36,807 nt of DNA from Conidiobolus incongruus B7586 (lineage: Eukaryota; Entomophthoromycota; Entomophthoromycetes; Entomophthorales; Conidiobolaceae): the NCBI GenBank assembly GCA_000697335.1, contig JNEM01011478.1:1-36807 (forward strand). Reading direction: 5' to 3'. A model generated the notes under the pieces. The model was not told where the DNA came from, ran no database searches, and saw only the letters and a program-made list of their open reading frames with translations. Of this stretch, positions 23,992 through 33,420 are shown piece after piece. Within the stretch, counting starts at the first letter, position 1, and every line of letters starts with the position of its first letter. A program made the translations under genes and the position numbers.

Positions 23992-25064
23992 TTATTTAGA
24001 TTTTTTTAATTGTTCTAGATATTCGTTAAAAAATCTTTGACGTTGTTTATAAGGTAATTTAATTGCTTTAGGGTTGAAACTGATTTTCTTATTAAAATCT
24101 TCCCATCTAGTTGTGGTTTTAACGTGTTTTGTCAATAAATTCTTAAAATATTCTTCATCATTCTAACCATTGTTATTATTAGTCAAATTCATAGTAATAT
24201 TAATGATATAATAAATTACATTGGGTTTCGTTGGTAAATCTTTGGTTTGAAATTTCAATTCTTTACAATATTTGGTAAATATATTTTTGCATTCTTTGGG
24301 GTTATTAATAGCTATAGTAATATATTGTTATTAATTCTAAAATAAGCTATCAATTGGCATTTTTTACCTAAATATCTTTGATCATGTTGGAGCTTAGGTA
24401 ATACATCTTCCCATAAGTCAACTGGGGATACTTTAATTTCGTTTAATAAATTCTATGATAATATTAATTTAATTTGAGCTTAAATACAAATATTGATGAG
24501 TTGAATTACTTGAAAGTTTAAAATTTTAATTTCATCAGGTATATCTTCAACCATATCATCTTCATTAGAACCTTCCATTAATTCATTCATCGCCTGCAAC
24601 TGGTATTCAATATCATCCTCGTTCATTCTAAATACCAATTATTAAAAAAAATCAAAATATCTAAGTAAATTATCTTACTCTGTAATTTCGTTTGCATTGT
24701 TATTTTCTATTTGAGTTTGAGTTTCAACTCTAATTAAATCTTCAGGTTCTTCCCAAGTACTCTCTTTAGTTTTTAAATTATGATAAAATCGAAAATTTTG
24801 CCTCGTTATAACCATTATATAATCACTATTTTCAATATTTTTACTATAAATAAATTATATATCAGTATCTTTTGATAGCACTTATAAAATTATCAATTAC
24901 GTTTTAATAGGCTTATCACCTGAATAATTTTGAATTTTAGTTTGGTTATCCAATTCAACATCGTAATCTTTAGGTTTTTCCCATTGAGATTGATTTGTTA
25001 TTATGTTATAATAGAATGGGGTGTCGTCTTGATTGTAATGAATGGACCAAACGCGTACTGTCAT
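23992..25064 (-). CDS. Small WW/FF-domain protein (URN1/Prp40/TCERG1-like)
   Basis: Six exons (25064-24901, 24843-24679, 24627-24510, 24452-24368, 24311-24220, 24162-23992; introns 51-57 nt) give 264 aa in a consistent phase. Residues 4-33 are a WW domain (W6, FYYN, W28, P31). Residues 62-90 are WW-like (FRFYHN, W85, P88), but the first Trp is replaced by Ile/Met. An acidic linker follows. Residues about 150-198 form an FF domain (NLLNEIKVSPVDLWEDVL, HDQRYLAI, IFTKYCKEL). Residues 209-262 form a second (EYFKNLLTKHVKTTTRWEDF, RQRFFNEYLEQLKK). WW domains bind proline-rich ligands and FF domains bind phosphorylated tails, so members act in splicing or transcription elongation. It is much smaller than Prp40 or TCERG1 and closer in plan to yeast Urn1. 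Its stop is 164 bp from the convergent F-box gene. Confidence 0.88.
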
Positions 25065-25314
25065 GTTTTATATACTGATATTTAACTTTGATTGATTGTT
25101 TAGCTTTTGGTACATGCTACATGCTAATTACAATAATTTATAAAAAAAATTTGATATTATGGGATTAGAATTTTGATTATTTTAATTAAACTTTATATCA
25201 TACAAAATATTAAATAATCATGTAAATTAAATATAAACAAATTTTTATAAATTAAATTCAAAATTTATTTAAATGTAAAGGCGCAAAAGAATGCTGAATA
25301 AATTAAATAGTTAT

Positions 25315-25336
25315 ATATATATGTATACATATATAT
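25315..25336. repeat. 22-bp perfect palindrome of alternating AT with a GTATAC centre
   Basis: The sequence reads the same on both strands across 25315-25336. It sits 35 bp past the bL21m stop on that gene's 3' side, in the spacer before the next minus-strand gene. It is mostly alternating A/T, so chance or slippage is likely. A hairpin at the 3' end of the transcript is possible. Confidence 0.5.
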
Positions 25337-25370
25337 TTTATATATGGGGGAGGGTTTAATATTTTTAAGT

Positions 25371-26028
25371 TTATAACTTGTTCACTTCCAACTTAGAAAT
25401 TTTGAGTATAGTATAATAATTACGATATACATATTGACGTCTATAACCCTTTCTGGGACGATGTTTAACAATATTAATTTCGGGACCTCGACAGTGTTCC
25501 ATAACAGTAGCTTCAATATTAAAATATTCTGGACTGATTAAAGGGTCTCCAACAATGGAGAAATCTTTGGAACCTAACTCTAATACTTGATTCAAACGAA
25601 TTTTATCTCCAATCTCTAATTCGGCATTTCTATTCAATACAATGTTGTCAAATTCGGTTATGGTGTATTTGCGCCCTTTAATCTCTACAACCGCATAGTA
25701 TTTGGTTTGGTCTCTGAGCTGATTGACTAATTGTTTGGTTTGAGGGGAGAAAGAAGTGGAAGATTCAGTAGTAGTATTAGCTAACACTATATAATTAAAC
25801 CCAAATTAATATTTTTGTCCTAGATCGATTTTAATATAAAAAATATTACTGGAAGCGTTAGAGTGAAGGAGACGGCTAAAAGAAGCACCGAGAATTTGAG
25901 CAGCGGGCTTTTGAACTATAGATAAATAAGTTAATAAATCGAAATAAAATAAATAATTAAATTAATTTACCCCAGTTAATCTTTGATACAGCTCTCAAAG
26001 AGCGAGAAAATAAGTTGAGGGAGTTCAT
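25371..26028 (-). CDS. MRPL21: Mitochondrial large-subunit ribosomal protein bL21m
   Basis: Three exons (26028-25971, 25915-25850, 25786-25371; introns 55 and 63 nt) give 179 aa. The N-terminus MNSLNLFSRSLRAVSKINW is rich in Arg, Ser and hydrophobic residues with no acids, as expected of a mitochondrial import signal; about 65 residues precede the conserved domain. The bL21 core is clear: YYAVVEIKGRKYTIT, LEIGDKIRLNQVLELGSKDF, GDPLISPEYFNIEATVMEH and the RNA-binding HRPRKGYRRQYVYRNYYT. The protein sits in the mitochondrial 54S subunit and contacts rRNA through that basic end. Without the two introns the second methionine (MLANTTT) would be taken as the start, and the import signal would be missed; that Met codon is itself split by an intron. 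Bacterial L21 is about 103 aa, so the extra is the presequence and linker. Confidence 0.94.
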
Positions 26029-27311
26029 AATATTTGTATTAAAATTAAGTATATCAATCTATTAATATTTCAATTCAAATATATATATTTATTTATCTAG
26101 ATAATGTATATATTTCTATTGATTAATAAATAGTATAAATTAGCTCCAAAAATATCTAAATTAATCAATTTTAATATTTTTATTTTATGGATTTTGGAAT
26201 TTTTGTATTATATTTGATTTAAGAGTTGGGAAATTGTGGGACCTTGAGGGAAATGTTGAGAACAAGTGTTTGATATCTAATCATATATCAATATATTTTG
26301 ATTCAATATTCAAAAATTATGATATTTTCGTTAGTTTGATAAACTTAATATATTCGAAATTTTATTCTGATTAAAATGTTAATTTCAAACAAAGGAAATC
26401 TAATTTGTTTTTGATTTTATAAATAAATTAATAAGGAATATATATTAGTATACTTTGATTGAGGGATTTATTGATACCATTTAATCACAACAATAAGATC
26501 TATATATGTAAAAAAAGAAATAGATTTAAATAAATATTTACATTTAAAGATACTCTAAACGTTTCGACTCAAAATAAGATTTAATAAAGATTTATTTAGG
26601 ATATATTAGTGCTATATATGGAAATTAATAAAGCTTTTATTGTTATCTATTATCTGGATAATAAATATATAACTCAAAATCATATCAAAGTTAATAGAAA
26701 CAATTGTAACATTTTCAAGTGTATGAGGTAATTATTCTTAAAAATGATCAAATTATCAAAAATATTTACATCTACAAATAAAGATAACATTTTTAAAATT
26801 CTTATTCAACGAGAGTATATCAATTTTAATGTTTCCAATAAAAGTATCTAATTAATTTTTACTATTAAATTTATTATTTGTATCCAATCTCCTTAATCGT
26901 TACTGTTGATACAAATCTGTAAAAATTCACAATTCAGGAGTCAAACAAATAAAAGTAATAAAATAAATCTTCATAAAAAAGTTATATTAAATAGATTAAT
27001 ATAGTGTCAAAAAATGAATACTATTTAACCTTTTGTAGATATTGTTAAGATGGGTTAAACTTTGTTTAGTATTTTAATTAAATTTTTTATGGCGTTAGTG
27101 TTTCAAGAAATTGATCAGATTGATGTTGTATTAAATGAATAAAGAAATATAATGGGTTAGTGATAATATTAAATATCAAAATTTGATTTCATTGTATTGA
27201 TAAAAGTAAAGATTTTGATACTTTATATTAAGGGTATTGAAAAAAAAATAAAAAATATAATCATTTAGTTTAACTGGTTCTATAAAAGTTTCTATGAAGA
27301 TCCAAATACAG
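26029..27311. other. 1.3 kb AT-rich intergenic, no gene seen
   Basis: This is the upstream region of MRPL21 and the 5' flank of tRNA-Gly. A short G-rich stretch (about 26225-26270) stands out slightly. I find no coding pattern or RNA gene. Confidence 0.55.
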
Positions 27312-27383
27312 GTGCCAGTAGTATAATGGTTAGAATACTCGCCTTCCAAGCAAGTGGTCTGGGTTCGATTCCCAGCTGGCGCA
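27312..27383 (+). tRNA. tRNA-Gly(TCC)
   Basis: This is a 72-nt cloverleaf without an intron. The acceptor GTGCCAG pairs CTGGCGC with one T-G wobble. The anticodon loop CTTCCAA gives TCC. The T arm CTGGG/CCCAG surrounds TTCGATT. The anticodon stem CTCGC/GCAAG has one C-A mismatch at its middle pair; otherwise the gene looks sound. A T5 run at 27405-27409 may stop Pol III. Confidence 0.94.
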
Positions 27384-28258
27384 TTTCGCTTTCGTATCTC
27401 ATTATTTTTCATCATCTTTATTCGAGTTCAATAAAATATTTTATTCTCAGTTTTTAATATTGAATATCATCTATACAATTTTTCTCTATTTCTGTTATAT
27501 ATGTTGCTTTGATATTTTAATTTTTTCTAAAATTACCTTTTGCCAATTGAACTTTTTTAAATATTTATTATTCAATATAATCTAATTTAAATAAACAAAC
27601 TATTTTTAAGTTATACCGTTTTCTGTAAGAATAATATAATAATGCTATAAAAAGGATTTGATTAATATAGCTTTTAATAGTATTATTTATTATAGGCGAT
27701 CCAATCATTTGATAACTCATCAAAATAAATAACTATCATTTTCTCATCATTAAGATCGATACTAACAAAACTCCAAATTATTCGATTTGAATATCTGTTC
27801 TAACAAGAATGATATAAGCGTTTAAATTGTTAATACTGAGTTACGATATTTAAATAACAACAAATATTAATTTTTAATTGATTAGATATTATTAAAGTTT
27901 TTGTTCATTAAAAAGTTCTCTGTATCAAAAAGGGTTAATAAGTTTTAATAGTAAAAAATTAAAGTTTAATTGTATCTAATAATTTATGATATAGTATAGA
28001 AAATATTAATGAAAATTAAATTTGTAAATATTTATTTAGAATAAATTTTTTAATTATCAAATATTAGAGTGCTATTGGTAATAAAATTAAATTACAAATT
28101 TGACAGATAATATTCATTATTAAATTTAAGTATTTTTTGATAAATGTAAGGTACATTTAATTACATTATTTAAGCAGCGATATTATTTTTGATAAAGAGG
28201 TCACACTTTCACTATTACAATTCTGATTTCCAATAATTACTAGCAATAAATTTACTTG

Positions 28259-28282
28259 GAATTGAAAAGTAGTTTTCAATTC
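28259..28282. repeat. 10-bp perfect inverted repeat, 4-nt spacer
   Basis: GAATTGAAAA at 28259-28268 and TTTTCAATTC at 28273-28282 are exact complements around GTAG. The repeat lies 136 bp before the PRXL2-like start codon. It could be a dimer-binding site or a hairpin in DNA or leader RNA. Confidence 0.6.
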
Positions 28283-28286
28283 GACC

Positions 28287-28327
28287 AATTCAGGGACATA
28301 TTATTGGTGAATAATTTCCCCTGAATT
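28287..28327. repeat. 9-bp perfect inverted repeat, 23-nt spacer
   Basis: AATTCAGGG at 28287-28295 and CCCTGAATT at 28319-28327 are exact complements. Arm centres are 32 bp apart, about three helical turns. It lies 90 bp before the PRXL2-like start, right beside the preceding inverted repeat. Confidence 0.6.
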
Positions 28328-28417
28328 AGATGGAAAGATGATCACGGGTGTATTATAAAAATAGGATCGATCCAGTATATTAGAAAAAAATAATTATTTT
28401 ATTCAAAGGTTATAAAA

Positions 28418-29433
28418 ATGGCACCCTCAATTTTAAAGAGTATGAAAAGTATGAAAAGTATTAAGGGATTTAAAAAGAAGAAGCCTCAGTTTTTGGAGGG
28501 CATTATGATTCAGAGTCTCACAGGTGATGCGGTACTGATTACCGATCTCTGGGCCAATAATACCGTGATATTAAAGGTTTTAAGACGTTTCGGTTGTCCT
28601 CTCTGTCGGTAATATTTTATTATATATATCATAATACTGAGCATGTATTGATTCTATTATTTAGTTATGAATCTCGCCTTTTGTCCAATTTAAAGCCTTA
28701 TTTCGGTAATTTGATTTGTCATTATATATTTAATATCAAATCATTAATATTGATTCATATAGATGAACTCAACGTACGTTTAATCGGTATCGGTTTCGAA
28801 GAAGTAGGATTACAGGAATTCTTAGATGGAAAGTACTGGGAGTGGGAACTCTTCCTCGATACCGATCGTACCGTACACAAAGCACTGGGATTAGTCAAAT
28901 ATGGTATTGTTGCTGGATTGGCGGACCTGATGTCTGCAGCCAGTAGAAAAGCAGTCTCGGCAGCATTGAAGTTAGGTATTAAGGGTAATTTTGATGGTGA
29001 TGGTTTCCAATTGGGAGGTACGTTTGTAGTGGGTCCTGGTAACACTGGTTTACTTTATGAATATCGCCAAACGGTAATTATTATATCTTTATCAAATAAT
29101 ATCACTCGACTTATGATTTTTTAGGCTGCAGCTATATATCCATCTATCAAAGACTTATTTGCAGCAGCTGGTGGTAATCCAGATCTAGTGCAAGATGTAA
29201 TAATAAATATCGTTTATTTTTACTATGATTACTAATATATTGATTTATAGATGGCGCCTGAAGAATGTATTTTCTACCAAGAGAGTATGTACTCAACATC
29301 TACCGATCCTTCACTCGCCACATCTAAAGCAACGTCAATTACATCGTCCAAATACTATACCAATTCAGATACTGAATCCGATGATGGAGATAATTTTACC
29401 GATGCACTAGATGATATTTCAGTTTACTCTTAA
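28418..29433 (+). CDS. PRXL2-like thioredoxin-fold protein (prostamide/PGF synthase family)
   Basis: Five exons (28418-28608, 28665-28705, 28763-29073, 29125-29196, 29251-29433; introns 51-57 nt) give 265 aa. After a Lys-rich start, the AhpC/TSA-like fold shows VLRRFGCPLCR with the CxxC pair C60 and C63, then VRLIGIGFEEVGLQEFLDG, ELFLDTDRTVHKALGL, the GIKGNFDGDGFQLGGTFVV block and YEYRQ. This order and spacing match human PRXL2B (prostamide/prostaglandin F synthase) and its PRXL2A/C relatives. The chemistry should be thiol-based reduction. The fungal substrate is unknown, and prostaglandin should not be assumed. Residues about 206-265 form a Ser/Thr/Asp-rich tail without family match, probably disordered and open to phosphorylation. 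Two perfect inverted repeats lie upstream. Confidence 0.9.
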
Positions 29434-30673
29434 ATCAACTGCAGAGTTGATAATGTCAATTTAAAATATTCTACTGTAAATTTTATATTAGTTTAAAATG
29501 ATAATATAGTTGAATCATTTCATAAACAATCACAAAATCATTTTTATTTTGTTTGTACTTAATAAATTATCAATATATATATATATATATATATATTCTT
29601 GTAAAAAACTATTAAAACCAATATTAACAAAATTAGATTTTAAAAATATAATATATGATTTTACTAATATGAACACTGTATTTAACTATATCTTAACCTT
29701 GAAATCGATTAAAACTGTAATATGATTATAAAGATTGATCAAATCGTTGAATAGTTTCTAAATTTAGGAACATACGTATATAAATCAGTTTTGATCATAT
29801 TTTTGAATTTCTCTGATCTCAAATACCCATTTCATTATTCAAATTTAATTAAAATCTATTAATGATAATGAAAATACTATTAGAATAATTGACTTCAGAA
29901 TGTTGATAATTCCAACCCATACATTTTTAAATATTATCTACTAACTCTAATGTATTAATATACTTTGATTTCTATTAATTATTTTTCAATGAGATCGGTT
30001 TTAATGATCTAATTCAGCTTATTAATTGTAAAAATCTATACTAAAAATATAGAAAATGTATATTCAATAGTTATGTGAATAAAATAGAATATATTATTTA
30101 AGAGCATATAAAGAATACATAATAGATTGATTATTAATATTTAATCATTGTATGTAATATTATTCCATGAACTCTCAATCAACTGAATAAAAATTTTTCT
30201 CCAATATTTATTAAATTGCAATTATAATTCAATTATTAATTCTATAACTAGAAGTACCACTATTCAATTATTATCTTAATCATTAATTTGGTGTTTTTAT
30301 CGATTAGTTGATATAATAAAATATACGAGTCAATAGTAACAACTTATTATAATATTATATTAATATTCTTTTTTATTTTTAAGAACTGTCTCAAAAATTT
30401 TTCAAATTGTGTTTAATATTTAAAATTAACAGTTTTCAAATTTAAACATATTTCCAAATTTAGACAAAATTTAATTAAATAGAGATTTAAGTTTTAATTT
30501 GAAATTAAATTGCTCATTCAAAAATAAATTCCCGATATTTTAGTGTTTAGTATATAAAGGATTGAAGGGTAAATACAAGTTTTACTTTTTTAAAATATTG
30601 TTACTAACTTATTATTATATTTATTATAATTTTATATAATTTTTAAGTTTTAATAATAATAAATTGATAAAGG
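29434..30673. other. 1.2 kb AT-rich intergenic, no gene seen
   Basis: An (AT)12-like run spans about 29573-29596. The open frames around it are low-complexity and have no family match. The right end is the upstream region of the RING gene. Confidence 0.6.
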
Positions 30674-32397
30674 ATGGCAAGTGATTTAAGTGCGAAAAAA
30701 GCTGATTTAGCTCGTATTGAAGGTAAATTCAAAACCTATGCAACTTATTAGTTTATTAATAATACTATTAGATGCTATGAACAATATGGAACTAGCATCT
30801 CAGGAAGATGAGAAAGCAATATTAACCGAAATGGGAGACAAGTCATCGGATAGACTTCAAGAAGATACCAGAATAAATATCAGTCCCAAGTTGGAGCCCT
30901 GTTTTCCTCTTACTAATACTTCTAATTTGTACTTTGGGCCCAAAGTAATTCAAGCTCCTGAGAGGACTCAAAAGGAGAAAGGTATATAAATTTTACTAAT
31001 ATTGTAGAATATTATTTATTAATTGAAATTATTTATAGATCAATATGTAAGTATAATCGAAATACCATCTAAATTGATAATTTTAATCCCAATATTCAGG
31101 AAGCAGGGGTACCCCTACCCAAAAACGAAGAGAGCACAGTATCGATATTGGACAGCCAATTCTATATGAATGTCGACTCCATCACTATTAAAAGAACCCA
31201 AGAATTTGACGAGTCGAACCCCTTTAAAAACATCAAACTTAGTTTGAGGTATAATTCATTGATTCCATGTACCTGGAAATTATTTTGGGCTTTTACCGAA
31301 GACGAATTCCGTCAAACAATATATCCGAATTCGGATAGTAAGCTGAAAATGTGTGAGATGGGTCATGTTCAGAGGAATTATTTGGAAATTCCAGGCAATG
31401 TAGGCATTAATCAAGAGTTGGTCATTGATGATATACAACAATATCTTGAAGGATTATTTAGGAAGGATGGTGGGTTTTTAATAAGACCTCCGGAGCCTAT
31501 TGCTGATGGATTGAGATCATCTTTTGAGAGGAAGCTGGTGGAAACTTGGACGCGAACTAATGAAGATAATGGAAATTCTAGGAGAAGGAGTAATTTAAGA
31601 TTAACTGTTGCTATTCCCAAGCCTGATCGAGCTCCTCCTCCACCTAGAGTTTGGTTCCCATTGATTTTACATCTTGCTTCTAATGATATTTGTGACGGGG
31701 AATTGGCTAGTTTAAAAAAGGGTAAATCTAAAAGCTTAATATGATACTAAATTATAACCCGGTTGATATTTAGCTAATCATTCACTTACTATATATATGG
31801 ATATCATGACTGAAGAGAGCAAAAAGATTGACGATACTCCAACTGGAAGAGAAAATCAAGAATATGACCCAAATGAAGTTATTCCTGTTAAAAACTTGAA
31901 CTTTGAAGTTCAGCATATTAAGACTAAAGTTACAGTAATTTTTACATTACTATATACTATTCCATTCAGGATGCTAATCTTTTTCTACTTACTAGATCAA
32001 TGGTAAAAATTTTATAGTTAACCCCATATTCGGATACGATACACTAGTCGAAAAGACGCTGGAGTCGAGTGCACCGCCTGAAAACCCTAACTTCGTACCA
32101 ATAAAAAAGGATAGTACTAATAAAGGATTAACAGAATGTGTAATATGCTTAGAAGCCAAATGCAATACAACAATTTTACCATGCAGGCATCTGTGTCTTT
32201 GTTACGATTGTTCCATAGAGTTGAATACTCAGACTAGGAGATGTCCAATTTGTAGACAAGGTAATTTAAATGAGAATGTTAACCATTGTTAAAATTAATG
32301 GTATTTTCTAGATGTTGACGCTTTATTACATATCGATATTCATGAAGCGACTGGAATTGGAGCTTTTAGTAACGTTCAAGCTCAAGTATGCAAATAG
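30674..32397 (+). CDS. RING-type E3 ubiquitin ligase, MGRN1/RNF157-like
   Basis: Seven exons (30674-30722, 30772-30981, 31039-31046, 31100-31721, 31774-31934, 31996-32260, 32312-32397; introns 49-61 nt) give 466 aa. The front includes LYFGPKV and VDSITIKRTQEF, then a beta-rich region (IKLSLRYNSLIPCTWKLFWA, YLEIPGNVGINQELVID) as in the domain before the RING of MGRN1 proteins. The C-terminal C3HC4 RING is complete: C398, C401, C413, H415, C419, C422, C433 and C436 in ECVICLEAK, LPCRHLCLCYDC and RRCPICRQ. It should pass ubiquitin from an E2; MGRN1 relatives act on endosomal and signalling proteins, but this target is unknown. The third exon is only 8 nt and is required to keep frame; the first four splice junctions are less certain than the RING part. 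A basic, Pro-rich stretch lies at about 254-270. Confidence 0.82.
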
Positions 32398-33420
32398 TCG
32401 AATTTTATTAAAACTTGTAGTATTGCTTAAATCTGTTGCTAATTACATTAAATATTAATATGATCTAATTTTAAAAAAAATTGATTTTTGATTTTATATG
32501 TTTATTATCATTTAATGTTCAAAATATAAACCAAATTTTCATCTAAATATTAGTTGATCTGAGTGGGATCCGAACCTTGGACTAATTAATACGTTATACT
32601 AGCCTTAAAACCTTCAAGTTGATTCTTTACTTCTCAAAAATATTTTAAATATATATAAAATAAATTTGAATTGTGATTAATGATATTCAATTATTGCAAC
32701 TAATAATATAAATTTTTATTAAAAAGATATGACTCAAAGAGCTAAGCAAGTTTAGGCTTTCGCTTGACAACACAGTTGTAACCAAACTAGATCAAATTCT
32801 TTTATAAAAACATCTTGACCCAATCGCTTGAAATCTCTATTCAAATTACATTATAAATCTTTTGTATTTTCATATAACCAATTAAAAGGTTAATCAATAA
32901 GCACAAAATTTTGAATAATTTTAATGGATATTAATTGATATAATCAACTTAATTTTTAATTCTTATTAATTTCAAATAAAAACCTCTAGATAAATATTTG
33001 CAATGTTAAAATAAAAAAGATTGTAAATTAGATTAATTTATTGTGTAATGAATAAAATAAAAAATTATTGAATAAATATATAGATATAATACCTTCGATA
33101 CTTTGATAATATCATGATGAAAATTATAAATTACAAAAGTATTACCAATTTAATATATTTGTGAAGATTATGTAGATATATATTAAGTTGATTCAAAAAT
33201 GTAAAGTTTACTTATTTATTCAATATTATCCCCTTTTTGAATATATATATTTAATAGTAAAAATCGATATAGCATTTTTGAACAATTTCAAGAACATTTT
33301 ATTTAGTTAAATATGTGAAAAAATTAAAAAACAATCATATTACAAAGATTTGAATTAATATTAGATTAATTATTTATAAACTTTATAAGTCAATTTTTAT
33401 AGTACAAACTCTAAATTTGA
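32398..33420. other. 1 kb AT-rich spacer between the RING gene and LYS2
   Basis: This separates the 3' ends of two convergent genes. A tRNA-like T-loop phrase on the minus strand (GGTTCGGATCC, 32566-32576) is not part of a foldable tRNA. Nothing else is recognised. Confidence 0.55.

Larger units (their letters stand above)
27384..28417. other. 1 kb AT-rich intergenic with inverted repeats near its right end
   Basis: No gene is seen. Two perfect inverted repeats lie at 28259-28282 and 28287-28327, within 160 bp of the next start codon, and are listed separately. Confidence 0.6.

Noticed and set aside
29510-29725. 71-codon open frame with a run of Ile-Tyr
   Set aside because: It is translated (AT)n simple repeat and flanking AT-rich DNA.
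32551-32625. tRNA-like T-loop phrase GGTTCGGATCC on the minus strand
   Set aside because: The T stem pairs at only two positions and no matching acceptor or anticodon stem can be formed. At best it is a worn tRNA relic.
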